A DNA stretch of 14,697 nucleotides from NCBI GenBank assembly GCA_009699765.1, contig WLNN01000013.1, forward strand, positions 1 to 14,697. The letters are read 5' to 3'. The position numbers and the translations under genes were made by a program. Shown here one piece after another: positions 1 to 9,154 of the stretch (position 1 is its first letter; every line of letters begins with the position of its first letter). This stretch comes from Actinomycetota bacterium. GTDB lineage: Bacteria; Actinomycetota; Actinomycetes; Nanopelagicales; Nanopelagicaceae. The notes under the pieces are model-generated. The model saw nothing but the letters and a program-made list of their open reading frames with translations. It was not told where the DNA came from and searched no databases.

Positions 1-1
1 A

Positions 2-1618
2 TCTGCGCCATTCTTGGCGTTGTGGAACGCTCATCGATTTTTAAAGAAATTAAATGCCAGCCCCGTACTTACCGCTGGCGCCGCGCTCTTATACGCGCTA
101 TCTCCAATTTCAATCTCGGCAATCAATGGCGGGCATCTAGGTGTTGTTGCATTGATAATTCTCTTGCCTCAATTTCTTTCGGTCTTCGGCAGCTGGCGTG
201 AAATCGAGAAGCGCTCCATTCGAAATCTTTTTGGTACGACTCTCTTTATCTGGGTTCTAGCAGCTTTCAATCCATCACTCTTGATTGTGCTGCTAATCGC
301 CAGCCTTTACTTCATAGCTCTTGATTACATTTCAGTTCAAAAGAATTATCGTGACCCGGTTTTCATCTCTCGTTTTGCTAAGAGATCAATAGTTCTCCTT
401 ACGCCATTTTTGTTATCACTTCCAACTTCACTTATTTACTTCACTCATCCTTCAAGACTTTTACTTGAAATTGGCATCAATCAGCCTGGTGGTGGTGGCA
501 ACATTGCGCTACTGGCTAATCCAGGTGGAGCCGGTTCACTTCCTTGGTGGTCACTTAGCCCCATCACCTTCCTCTTAGTAATTGCCTATTTCTCTGATAC
601 CGGCGCTCGTAAATATGCAGAATACGGAGTGGTATTCCTATTTTCAGGCGCCCTTTTCGCATCACTACATATAAGTGGAAATGGCTCTACAAGCCGAGAG
701 AATGTTTTTTCTGGCGCTTTGCTTTCGATTGCAACTTTATTAGCTGTTGTTGCGGCCGTAATAATGTTTAACGATGTCAGAGCACGACTCGAAAGTTCTC
801 GCCTGAACTACAAACATTTTGCTCTCGCCTTAGTCGTCTTGGTGTCAATCACATATTCAGCGACATCATCCATCTGGGTATTTTCTGCAGGTGCGGCTTC
901 ACCAGTCCAGAGAAATTCAGAACAAGTTTTACCAGCGTTCTTGGCCGTTGAAAAAGATGCAAAAACATTAGTGATCCGTTCAGTAAAAGATGATCAACAC
1001 ACTTCTTTGGCGTATTACATAGCTCGCGGTGGTTCTATAACACTTGGACAACCGGATGTGGCACTTGAGAATAGTGATTTGATTACTCGCGCAGTTGAAG
1101 GTTTGATTGATAACACCGGAGTTGGCAGCTCAAAGGTATTTGCTGGATTCGGAATTAAATATATTTTCGTCAAGAACCCATCACATGAAGAACTTATTCA
1201 GACGATTGATGGACTTGGTGGTTTTAACCGCTCATCTGCAACTGAAGTTGGTACAGTCTGGAAAATTGCTCAACCAACTGGAAATGCAATTTTTGCTGAC
1301 TTCAGCGGAAAGCAAACCATTTTAGAGACTGCACTCGGTGCAGTTACCGCCCCTGGTCCTGGACAAATTACTTTGACCGAAAATTACAGCCAATCGTGGC
1401 AAGCAATATCTCAAGGGGTTCGCTTGGAGAGATCGCAGAGTGAATTTGGATTGCCACAATTCAAAGTAGTTAAAGGTGGAGAAGTTGTATTCCTTCATGA
1501 TGGAACGGTTCGCAGAGCCTGGCTATCTCTCTTCGTTATTACTCTCACAACTGTAATCATCATGGCACTACCTGCGGGGCGACGCCGGCGCGAAATGTCG
1601 GATCGAGAGGTCTCATGA
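2..1618 (+). CDS. Large membrane glycosyltransferase, C-terminal part (5' truncated by window edge)
   Basis: The reading frame is open to the first bases of the window, so this is the 3' part of a longer gene; the TTG at 14 is not its start. About 539 residues are visible. The first ~290 hold around eight hydrophobic helices separated by short basic loops. Then comes a soluble, probably extracytoplasmic domain, a final helix near the end (AWLSLFVITLTTVIIM) and a basic tail (RRRRE). This layout, followed directly by a DUF5719 gene, fits the ~1000-residue actinobacterial proteins that join an N-terminal GT2 domain to a polytopic membrane region. The GT2 domain itself would lie upstream, off the window, so catalytic function is inferred from layout and neighbour only. 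The stop overlaps the next start (ATGA), implying translational coupling with the DUF5719 gene. It probably acts in envelope polysaccharide assembly, but the substrate is unknown. Confidence 0.75.
   Translation, partial: SAPFLALWNAHRFLKKLNASPVLTAGAALLYALSPISISAINGGHLGVVALIILLPQFLSVFGSWREIEKRSIRNLFGTTLFIWVLAAFNPSLLIVLLIASLYFIALDYISVQKNYRDPVFISRFAKRSIVLLTPFLLSLPTSLIYFTHPSRLLLEIGINQPGGGGNIALLANPGGAGSLPWWSLSPITFLLVIAYFSDTGARKYAEYGVVFLFSGALFASLHISGNGSTSRENVFSGALLSIATLLAVVAAVIMFNDVRARLESSRLNYKHFALALVVLVSITYSATSSIWVFSAGAASPVQRNSEQVLPAFLAVEKDAKTLVIRSVKDDQHTSLAYYIARGGSITLGQPDVALENSDLITRAVEGLIDNTGVGSSKVFAGFGIKYIFVKNPSHEELIQTIDGLGGFNRSSATEVGTVWKIAQPTGNAIFADFSGKQTILETALGAVTAPGPGQITLTENYSQSWQAISQGVRLERSQSEFGLPQFKVVKGGEVVFLHDGTVRRAWLSLFVITLTTVIIMALPAGRRRREMSDREVS
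1605..1610 (+). promoter_or_regulatory. Shine-Dalgarno GAGAGG for the DUF5719 gene
   Basis: GAGAGG lies inside the end of the glycosyltransferase gene. It is 4 nt before the first ATG (1615) and 7 nt before the second ATG (1618) of the ATGATG pair. The second spacing is the more usual one, so translation may begin at 1618; the protein would differ by one Met. Confidence 0.55.
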
Positions 1619-2916
1619 TGAAGCAACGCGGACTTCAACTAATCGCTGCAGTAGTAAGCGTTTTACTCTTCAGCAATTTCATCAGTTTTGCAGGTAAAGA
1701 AAGTAGATACTCTGAGAGTTATCCAGCAGTTGTTTGTCCGCCAAACCTTTCCGGCCAAACCTCTGCTATCTCACTTTCTTCAACTAAGACGCCGATTCGC
1801 AAGACCGGCATTTCAGCAATGAAATATAAAGAGTCCAAAACCCGCAGACTTGCCGGAACTAACCAGGCAACGGTAATTGATGCGCGTGCAGCAACTCCAA
1901 TCTCTTGGCAAGCGAACAGCGGAATTTGGGCTGGTGCCAATACATGTATTGCCCCAGTAACTTCTCAATGGTTTGTAGGAGCAACAGCTGATGTGACGTC
2001 GAAGGGAACCCTTGCACTCGTAAATAGTGGTTTAGGTAAAGCACTTGTCGCTATTACCGTCTTCACTGAAAATGGTGTTCAGGCCGAGCAAGTGATTGCG
2101 GTCAAAGCAAATTCGTTTGTAACTCTTTCGCTCGCTTCTCTTGCACCGGGATCGAAAGCGATTGCAATTCATGTAACACCACAGACCGGTCGCGTTAACG
2201 CTTTCGTGACAGATGAGCGTGGCCGCGGACTGCGTGCCCTTGGTGGCGACACTATAAATTCTGTAGAAGATACGGCAAAGAATGTAATCATCCCTGCAAT
2301 CCCTCAGCAAACAGGAAGGAAGAATTCTCTCCCACATACTTTAAGAGTTTTGATTCCCGGAGAAGTTGGTGCTCAAATCAACGTCGAAATAATCTCGACT
2401 GATGGAACCTTCTCGCCCGTTGGAATTGATGGTAGAAATATTCCTGCCGGAAAAGTGGTAGACATTCCTCTCAATGTCATCATGAAAACCGGAAAATTTG
2501 CCTTGCATATTTCATCTGATCGCCCGCTAGTTGCCTCAGTATTTACTAAGACAAATTCAGCGGGTAAAAGCGATTTCGTTTGGAGCACAGCTGTTCCCGC
2601 ACTGGTAGAAAGTACTTATTCGGTGGCGGGCTTGGCCCCAACTTTAGTATTTACAGGTGATGTTATATCTGTTGATTTAGAACTCACTACGGCAAAGGGA
2701 AATCACCAAGCGGTTCAAATTCGCGGTAATGGAATTGCGACTTATGTAATCTCTGATCGAATTCGTGCGATTCGCGTTACTAAGACATCCCCAGCCACCT
2801 ATGCAGCAGCGCTCATTAGCTCTAAGAGTGGTTATGGGTATGCACCGCTTCGCCCAGGTAGCGTTCTGACTCGCACATCAATACCTCGTTCAAATATTAG
2901 AGTGTTGATTCCGTAA
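1615..2916 (+). CDS. DUF5719 family secreted/anchored beta-rich protein
   Basis: 433 residues. The N-terminus has a short basic start (MMKQR) and a hydrophobic stretch at about residues 8-25 ending near SFA, so a signal peptide or N-terminal anchor. The rest is rich in alternating hydrophobic residues and Thr/Ser/Val/Gly, typical of beta-sandwich folds. I see about three repeating blocks (about 120-225, 240-325 and 330-420), each with an NxG or DG turn, an 'I/VPAGK'-like turn and a closing strand. LRVLIPG near 243 is echoed by the C-terminal IRVLIP. The only cysteines are C41 and C111, a plausible disulfide outside the cell. The family is known in actinobacteria downstream of the large membrane glycosyltransferase; its biochemical role is undefined. 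The 4-nt overlap with the upstream gene suggests the two products work together in the envelope. The family call rests on size, export signal, fold style and position. Confidence 0.72.
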   Translation: MMKQRGLQLIAAVVSVLLFSNFISFAGKESRYSESYPAVVCPPNLSGQTSAISLSSTKTPIRKTGISAMKYKESKTRRLAGTNQATVIDARAATPISWQANSGIWAGANTCIAPVTSQWFVGATADVTSKGTLALVNSGLGKALVAITVFTENGVQAEQVIAVKANSFVTLSLASLAPGSKAIAIHVTPQTGRVNAFVTDERGRGLRALGGDTINSVEDTAKNVIIPAIPQQTGRKNSLPHTLRVLIPGEVGAQINVEIISTDGTFSPVGIDGRNIPAGKVVDIPLNVIMKTGKFALHISSDRPLVASVFTKTNSAGKSDFVWSTAVPALVESTYSVAGLAPTLVFTGDVISVDLELTTAKGNHQAVQIRGNGIATYVISDRIRAIRVTKTSPATYAAALISSKSGYGYAPLRPGSVLTRTSIPRSNIRVLIP

Positions 2917-2935
2917 CTTTTATACCTTTAGCCAC

Positions 2936-2941
2936 TAATGT
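2936..2941 (+). promoter_or_regulatory. Candidate -10 (TAATGT) for the DUF3499 gene
   Basis: TAATGT ends 7 nt before the ATG at 2949, placing the transcription start at or next to the start codon (leaderless mRNA). No good -35 sits at 17 nt. A second -10-like TATACC is at 2921-2926, with TTAGAG at 2897-2902 upstream. No ribosome-binding purine run precedes the ATG, in keeping with leaderless initiation. Confidence 0.4.
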
Positions 2942-2948
2942 TTCGCCT

Positions 2949-3326
2949 ATGAGTTCATTGGCAGGTCGTACATGTTCGCGCGTAAGTTGCCGAGCTACTG
3001 CAACCATGACGTTGACATATATCTATGCCGAATCACGCGCCGTGCTTGGACCGATTGCAACTTTTTCAGAGCCACATGCATACGACTTATGCGAGCGACA
3101 TGCTTCCCGTTTGACGGTTCCTAATGGCTGGAGCGTTGAACGCGAGCCGCTCAATAGCGTTGGCGTTGGTCCAAGCGAGGATGACTTAATGGCAATTGCG
3201 GATGCTGTACGAGAAGTTGCCCGATCTCATGAAGAAACGACATCACAAAATGCATCTATTCGAGGTGCTTCAAGTCAGGGAGCACAAGTTGGACGTCGAG
3301 GCCATCTACGCGCTGTTCCTTCATAA
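2949..3326 (+). CDS. DUF3499 family protein, zinc-ribbon-like
   Basis: 125 residues. The conserved half is residues 7-60: C9-x4-C14, then a TLTYIYAES-AVLGP-AT core, then SEPHAYDLC48ERH51 and a 'LT.P.GW' end. This is the recognisable pattern of DUF3499 (Rv3259-type) proteins, which neighbour manB in many actinobacteria. C9, C14, C48 and H51 could form a four-ligand metal site; I infer zinc. The C-terminal half (about 75-125) is polar and low in order, ending in a basic Arg/Gly-rich tail. There is no signal peptide or membrane segment, so it is cytoplasmic. No function is established. Neighbours (DUF5719 upstream, ManB 58 nt downstream) place it in an envelope-related block. An earlier ATG at 2938 is out of frame. 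Confidence 0.82.
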   Translation: MSSLAGRTCSRVSCRATATMTLTYIYAESRAVLGPIATFSEPHAYDLCERHASRLTVPNGWSVEREPLNSVGVGPSEDDLMAIADAVREVARSHEETTSQNASIRGASSQGAQVGRRGHLRAVPS

Positions 3327-3350
3327 TTTCTACCTAATCAAATAACAATC

Positions 3351-3378
3351 TTTACACCAATCTATATACGTCTAGGAT
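3351..3378 (+). promoter_or_regulatory. Promoter for manB (TTTACA-16-TAGGAT), leaderless
   Basis: TTTACA at 3351-3356, a 16-nt spacer and TAGGAT at 3373-3378. TAGGAT matches the usual actinobacterial housekeeping -10. The ATG of manB begins 7 nt after it, so the transcript should start at or beside the start codon. No Shine-Dalgarno sequence is present between them. Confidence 0.6.
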
Positions 3379-3384
3379 GCAAGT

Positions 3385-4737
3385 ATGAGCACTTCAATAT
3401 TTAAGGCATATGACATTCGCGGGCTAGTAGATGGCGAACTCACTCCAGATTTTGCATTCGCCGTTGGTGGAGCCTTTGCCCGTTTCCTTAAAATTGAACG
3501 CGAACCAGGAACAGTTGTAATAGGTGAAGATATGCGTCCATCCTCTCCAGCACTTGCAGATGCCTTTAGCGCAGGTGTTACAGCGCATGGTTTAGATGTA
3601 ATCCGCATAGGTTTAGCTTCGACAGATATGTTGTATTTCGCAGCCGGCAAGCTCAATCTTCCAGGCGCGATGTTTACAGCAAGTCACAATCCAGCGGCAT
3701 ATAACGGAATCAAGCTCTGTCTCAGCGGTGCTAGGCCTATCGGAAAAGAGTCTGGATTAGTAGCTATCGAGCGCTTTGTCGCAGAAGGCTCACCAATTCC
3801 GTTAAGCCAAGTTGGCGTAGAGCGAAATCAAGAGATGCTTGAAGAGTACGTGGATCACTTGCTCTCTTTAGTCGATTTAAGTGAAACCAGAAAGCTAAAA
3901 ATAGTTATTGATGCTGGCAATGGAATGGCCGGACACACCGCTCCAGCTGTATTCAAGCGCCTAAATGCTGAAGTAATTGAGATGTATTACGAACTTGATG
4001 GGACCTTTCCAAATCACGAAGCCAACCCAATTGATCCTGAAAATTTGCGAGATCTACAAGATGCAGTCAAGAAACATAAGGCAGATATTGGTCTCGCCTT
4101 TGACGGCGATGCAGACCGCTGCTTCTTAGTCGACGAAAAAGGTAATTTAGTAAACCCATCTTCACTCACTTCATTGATTGCAACTCGAGAGCTTGCAAAA
4201 TATCCGGCTTCAACAATTATTTATAATTTGATCTCTTCGAAGGCTGTTCGTGAAATTGTCGAGGAAAATGGCGGAACAGCTGTTCGCTCACGTGTAGGAC
4301 ACTCGTACATTAAAAAATTAATGGCAGACACTGGCGCAGTATTCGGTGGAGAGCATTCAGGTCACTTCTACTTCCGCGATTTTTGGAGAGCCGATTCCGG
4401 AATGCTTGCCGCCCTTCACGCAATTGCGGCACTAGGTGAGCAAGATATTCCGCTTTCAAAGCTGCTTGCACCTTTTAGTCGCTATATTTCTAGCGGAGAA
4501 ATAAATTCAACTGTAAGTGATGCTCTTGCTGCGAGCAGGATCGTTGAAGAAATTTATGGGGCAATGCCTGGAGTCTCAATTGATCATTTTGATGGGCTAA
4601 CAGTGGCGGGGGATACGTGGTGGTTTAATCTTCGTGCCTCAAATACAGAGCCACTTCTTCGGCTCAATGTTGAGGCCAACACAGCGGGCGAAATGGCAAA
4701 AGTCCGCGATGCCATACTGACCACAATCCGCGCTTGA
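3385..4737 (+). CDS. manB: Phosphomannomutase/phosphoglucomutase ManB
   Basis: 450 residues, normal length for the alpha-D-phosphohexomutase family. All four active-site signatures are present: the phosphoserine loop TASHNP (S100), the Mg-binding loop DGDADR (D240, D242, D244, R245), the sugar-recognition loop GEHSGH (322-327) and the phosphate-binding loop RASNTEP (417-423). It interconverts mannose-6-phosphate and mannose-1-phosphate, and possibly the glucose forms, via a bisphosphate intermediate. This feeds GDP-mannose for mannosylated glycolipids and envelope glycans. GEHSGH is the loop of the PMM/PGM branch, so dual specificity is possible. In other actinobacteria the gene sits near DUF3499, as here. 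A SIS-domain gene and manA, often next in this cluster, are absent; ahcY follows instead. The start is fixed by the promoter just upstream and the conserved 'FKAYDIRG' beginning. Confidence 0.95.
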   Translation: MSTSIFKAYDIRGLVDGELTPDFAFAVGGAFARFLKIEREPGTVVIGEDMRPSSPALADAFSAGVTAHGLDVIRIGLASTDMLYFAAGKLNLPGAMFTASHNPAAYNGIKLCLSGARPIGKESGLVAIERFVAEGSPIPLSQVGVERNQEMLEEYVDHLLSLVDLSETRKLKIVIDAGNGMAGHTAPAVFKRLNAEVIEMYYELDGTFPNHEANPIDPENLRDLQDAVKKHKADIGLAFDGDADRCFLVDEKGNLVNPSSLTSLIATRELAKYPASTIIYNLISSKAVREIVEENGGTAVRSRVGHSYIKKLMADTGAVFGGEHSGHFYFRDFWRADSGMLAALHAIAALGEQDIPLSKLLAPFSRYISSGEINSTVSDALAASRIVEEIYGAMPGVSIDHFDGLTVAGDTWWFNLRASNTEPLLRLNVEANTAGEMAKVRDAILTTIRA

Positions 4738-4769
4738 CCCTTAATTCTGCTAATCGTGGCTAGGACTAG

Positions 4770-6158
<1,389 letters not shown>

Positions 6159-6839
6159 ATGGCAAGAATTATGGTCGTCGATGACGACCAAGATCTTGCG
6201 GAGATGCTTGGAATTGTTCTTACGAGTTCAGGTTTCGATGTAGATCTCGTCAATCGTGGAGACGAGGCACTTGAGGCATTTAGAAATAATCCTCCAGACC
6301 TCGTTCTCCTCGATGTGATGTTGCCGGGCCTAGATGGAATTGAAGTTTGCACATTAATTCGCAAGGAATCGATGATTCCTATCGTCATGCTTAGCGCTAA
6401 AGGTGAAACTTTAGATGTTGTTCGCGGTCTTGAAGCCGGAGCAGATGATTACATGCAGAAGCCATTTAGAGATGAAGCAGAGCTAATTGCGCGTATTCGC
6501 AAAGAATTGCGTCGCACCAACTCTGATGTAACCGGTTCTCTGACAATTGGTGATTTAACAATTGATATTACAGCTCATGAAGTTCACCGCGGCACCAAGG
6601 TGATCACACTAACTCGTCTTGAGTTTGATCTTCTTGTAGCGCTCTCTAAAGATCCGGGCCGTGTATTTACACGCGATGCACTTTTAAGCGAAGTATGGGG
6701 CTATCGCCATTCAACTGATACAAGACTTGTAAATGTGCATGTTCAGCGCCTGCGCTCGAAGATTGAGCACGACCCAGAACACCCAGAGATCGTGATGACT
6801 GTTCGTGGAGTTGGATATAAGGCGGGCGGCACCGCATAA
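6159..6839 (+). CDS. mtrA: Two-component response regulator MtrA (OmpR/PhoB family)
   Basis: 226 residues. Receiver domain (about 1-118): acidic cluster D8-D10, phospho-acceptor D52 in VLLDVMLPG, switch S79, K101 in MQKP. DNA-binding winged helix (about 128-224) with LTRLEFDLL, the EVWGY recognition region and the closing VMTVRGVGYKAG. Sequence style and the following kinase gene identify MtrA, the actinobacterial regulator of cell-wall metabolism, division and replication-linked genes. The ATG directly follows the ahcY stop (TAA/ATG, 0 nt). A GGGAG about 12 nt upstream, inside ahcY, is a distant ribosome site, so reinitiation coupled to ahcY translation is likely. In Mycobacterium, tmk lies between sahH and mtrA; it is missing here, which puts MtrA in one transcript with a methyl-cycle enzyme. 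Confidence 0.94.
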   Translation: MARIMVVDDDQDLAEMLGIVLTSSGFDVDLVNRGDEALEAFRNNPPDLVLLDVMLPGLDGIEVCTLIRKESMIPIVMLSAKGETLDVVRGLEAGADDYMQKPFRDEAELIARIRKELRRTNSDVTGSLTIGDLTIDITAHEVHRGTKVITLTRLEFDLLVALSKDPGRVFTRDALLSEVWGYRHSTDTRLVNVHVQRLRSKIEHDPEHPEIVMTVRGVGYKAGGTA

Positions 6840-6840
6840 A

Positions 6841-8409
6841 ATGACAAGACTACGTCTTGCATTTCAACGTTCACTCGGAGCAAAAGTTGTTGCCTCAACC
6901 ATTTTCCTTTCACTTGGAGTTATCTGGCTTGCAGGATCCGCACTTAATTCGAGACTTTCCGATGGTGTTCGCTCAGTTAACCTTAATTCTTCTATTTCGG
7001 AAGCTCGGTTGGCCTTCTTTAATGCTCAGTACCAGCTACTGCTCTCTCAAGGTGAATCAGTAACCAAACGAAAAAAAGTTTTAGCTGAAATTGTTGTAGA
7101 TGCAACGACACAAGGCGTGAACGATCAAGCTCGTGAAGCAATCATTGTGAAAACTCCAACTTCAAAGAAGTCTAAAATTTCATATGAGATGTCCTCTAAT
7201 GGCGCCCGCAGCGACTCCATCCCTGCAGGGGTGCGAGAAAAGATAAATAAGGAGTCGACGCTTAAACACGAATACGGCACTTTGAAATTTGAATCAGGAA
7301 ATGCCATCGACTCACTATTTGTGGGAAACCGTATTGATATACCTGGCGGTGGTCGCTATGAGATGTATGTCGTCTTCTCATTGGAACAACAAGCATCCAC
7401 TCTTCAATTAATTGAAAATTCGCTTTTGCTCACAGGATTTGCTCTGATCTTCCTGATTGCACTGATTACTTGGATTGTGATTCGCCAAGTGATTCGCCCA
7501 GTTCGTGAGGCCGCCTCGGTGGCATCTCAATTTACGAAGGGCGATTTTGACCTTCGATTGCCAATTACCTCAAAGGATGAGTTGGCAACATTGGCACATT
7601 CGTTTAACGATATGGCTGCATCAATTGAGCAACAAATCTCAAGACTAGAAAATCTATCGCGCGTCCAGCAGAGATTCGTATCTGATGTCTCTCACGAACT
7701 TCGAACACCTTTAACAACTCTTCGAATGGCCTCTGAGATTATTTACAACCAGCGTTCCAACTTTGATCCACGAGTTGCACGAAGTTCAGAGCTACTAGTG
7801 GCCCAGTTGGATCGCTTTGAACACCTACTTCAAGATTTATTGGAAGTAAGTAGATTTGATGCTGAAGTTGCAGTACTAGAGCCTGTTGAATTTGATTTAG
7901 TTGCCCTTGTAAAACGTTGTGTCGCGGATTTAGGCGTCGACAGTGATGAGAAGACGTCAGGAGTTTCTACTCGTTCCGATAACTCCGTAATCACAATTAA
8001 GGCAGATATGCGCAGAGTCGAGCGAATTATGCGAAATTTATTGTCGAATGCGCTCGATCACTGCGACGGAACACCGATTGAAATTCGTCTTGCAAGCACC
8101 GATGAAGATGTAGCTGTTGCAGTGCGCGATTATGGAAGTGGTTTAGATGAATCTTCGCTTATTAGAGTTTTTGATCGCTTTTGGAGAGCGGATCCATCTC
8201 GTGCTCGAGTCCGCGGTGGAACGGGGCTAGGTTTATCGATTGCCCTTGAAGATGCAAGACTTCATAATGGCGAACTCGATGCTTGGGGCCGTCCCGGAAA
8301 AGGCGCAAATTTTGTCTTGACACTTCCACGAAATGCCGGGGCGCATATAACCACCCGCCCGCTTGCACCCACTCCAGAAGATTTCCACGAGGAAACTTTT
8401 TATCAGTAA
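6841..8409 (+). CDS. mtrB: Sensor histidine kinase MtrB
   Basis: 522 residues from the ATG at 6841, 1 nt after the mtrA stop. Layout: basic N-terminus, TM1 at about 15-35, extracytoplasmic sensor about 36-190, TM2 about 195-215, HAMP about 216-272, HisKA with phospho-acceptor H285 in SDVSHELRTPL, and the HATPase with N-box N403 (NLLSNALDH), G1 DYGSGLDES (430-438), the F box FDRFWRAD and G2 GGTGLGLS (459-466). The tail is short and proline-rich (TTRPLAPTPED). It should autophosphorylate and pass phosphate to D52 of MtrA. A longer frame from GTG 6805 would overlap mtrA by 35 nt and add 12 residues without any conserved start, so I reject it. The partner lipoprotein gene lpqB, normally next, is absent; comF-like follows. 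Confidence 0.92.
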   Translation: MTRLRLAFQRSLGAKVVASTIFLSLGVIWLAGSALNSRLSDGVRSVNLNSSISEARLAFFNAQYQLLLSQGESVTKRKKVLAEIVVDATTQGVNDQAREAIIVKTPTSKKSKISYEMSSNGARSDSIPAGVREKINKESTLKHEYGTLKFESGNAIDSLFVGNRIDIPGGGRYEMYVVFSLEQQASTLQLIENSLLLTGFALIFLIALITWIVIRQVIRPVREAASVASQFTKGDFDLRLPITSKDELATLAHSFNDMAASIEQQISRLENLSRVQQRFVSDVSHELRTPLTTLRMASEIIYNQRSNFDPRVARSSELLVAQLDRFEHLLQDLLEVSRFDAEVAVLEPVEFDLVALVKRCVADLGVDSDEKTSGVSTRSDNSVITIKADMRRVERIMRNLLSNALDHCDGTPIEIRLASTDEDVAVAVRDYGSGLDESSLIRVFDRFWRADPSRARVRGGTGLGLSIALEDARLHNGELDAWGRPGKGANFVLTLPRNAGAHITTRPLAPTPEDFHEETFYQ

Positions 8410-8428
8410 TTGATCAAAGGTTTAGCGC

Positions 8429-8434
8429 AACAAT
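8429..8434 (+). promoter_or_regulatory. Candidate -10 (AACAAT) for the comF-like gene
   Basis: AACAAT ends 6 nt before the ATG at 8441, which would make a leaderless transcript. TTGATC at 8410-8415 is only 13 nt upstream, too close for a normal -35, so the call is weak. It favours the ATG at 8441 over the in-frame GTG at 8435, which lies directly against this hexamer. Confidence 0.3.
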
Positions 8435-8440
8435 GTGCCG

Positions 8441-9112
8441 ATGAAAATCTTCAATTCTCTCAATGAATTAATATTTCCACCTCGATGCATCTCTTGTCGA
8501 GAGTTAGGTCAATCTCTCTGCATATCATGCCGTAAATCTTGGGTATGTCATCCTTATCGCTCAAATGTACGCCATGGAAAGGAATTTTCACTTTCGGTAA
8601 CTTCAAGCATTGTTTATTCTCCTATTGCTCAAAAAGTACTTCTTGCCGCTAAAGAATCAGATATCAAAATGGCTGATATTTTTGTCAGTGATGCAATTAC
8701 CTATGCAATCAGAAATGCTTTCAAAGAAATGCCCAGAGATATTTTGATTGATTCGTTAATTCCGATTCCATCTCGTAAAAGTGCAGCGAGAAAAAGAGGT
8801 CGCCAGTTCATTAGCGATATGACAGCTCCCGCCGCAGCTGAATTCGGTATCCCAATAATTTCGCCTATTTCTCATTCTCGGGTGGTTCGCGATCAAACAG
8901 GGCTCCATTTTGAACAACGTTGGAATAATCTGCATGGAGCGTTTGTTGTAGCAAGCAATGTGGAAAATCCTCATTACGCCCTGCTGGTAGATGACCTTGT
9001 CACGACCGGTGCGACCCTGCTTGAAGCGGCTCGCGCCCTAAGTTATGCGGGAATTACTGTGGTTGGAGCCGTAACAGCGGTTGTTGCCCAGCCAGTAAGA
9101 TTAAGAGATTAG
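8441..9112 (+). CDS. ComF family phosphoribosyltransferase-like protein
   Basis: 223 residues from ATG 8441 (225 if GTG 8435 is used). The N-terminus has a four-cysteine zinc ribbon (FPPRC-x2-C ... LC-x2-C) directly after LNELIF. The C-terminal phosphoribosyltransferase domain shows LIPIPSRKSAARKRGR, the RVVRDQTGLHFEQRWNNLHGAF block and the PRPP-binding loop ALLVDDLVTTGATL. This matches ComF/GntX proteins. ComF supports DNA uptake in competent bacteria, but in actinobacteria the gene is a near-fixed neighbour of secA and its role is not defined. In Mycobacterium, hpf separates it from secA; here only 42 nt do. No other competence gene is in the window. Confidence 0.88.
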   Translation: MKIFNSLNELIFPPRCISCRELGQSLCISCRKSWVCHPYRSNVRHGKEFSLSVTSSIVYSPIAQKVLLAAKESDIKMADIFVSDAITYAIRNAFKEMPRDILIDSLIPIPSRKSAARKRGRQFISDMTAPAAAEFGIPIISPISHSRVVRDQTGLHFEQRWNNLHGAFVVASNVENPHYALLVDDLVTTGATLLEAARALSYAGITVVGAVTAVVAQPVRLRD

Positions 9113-9117
9113 ATGGT

Positions 9118-9135
9118 GAGTCGAATTCGCGACTC
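9118..9135 (+). promoter_or_regulatory. Small perfect hairpin upstream of secA
   Basis: GAGTCG (9118-9123) and CGACTC (9130-9135) form a 6-bp perfect stem around a 6-nt loop, just after the comF-like stop and ending 5 nt before the secA ribosome site. There is no following T run, so it is not a normal intrinsic terminator. It may be an RNA stability or processing element, or a weak control of secA translation. Confidence 0.35.
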
Positions 9136-9140
9136 CCGCT

Positions 9141-9146
9141 GAAAGG
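9141..9146 (+). promoter_or_regulatory. secA: Shine-Dalgarno GAAAGG for secA
   Basis: GAAAGG lies 8 nt before the ATG at 9155 and supports that start. Together with ahcY it is one of the clear ribosome sites in the window, unlike the leaderless starts elsewhere. Confidence 0.7.
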
Positions 9147-9154
9147 TAACCTCA

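Noticed and set aside
14..16. TTG as start of the first gene
   Set aside because: The frame continues upstream in the same family-like sequence (SAPFLALW) to the window edge; the gene is truncated, not starting here.
4734..4766. TTGACC ... TAGGAC as a standard promoter for ahcY
   Set aside because: The spacer is 21 nt, too long for a normal -35/-10 pair; the -10 alone is possible but I do not list it as a promoter.
6805..6840. GTG start adding 12 residues to MtrB
   Set aside because: It would overlap mtrA by 35 nt, and the added residues lack the pattern of a sensor kinase N-terminus; ATG 6841 follows the mtrA stop by 1 nt and leads into TM1.
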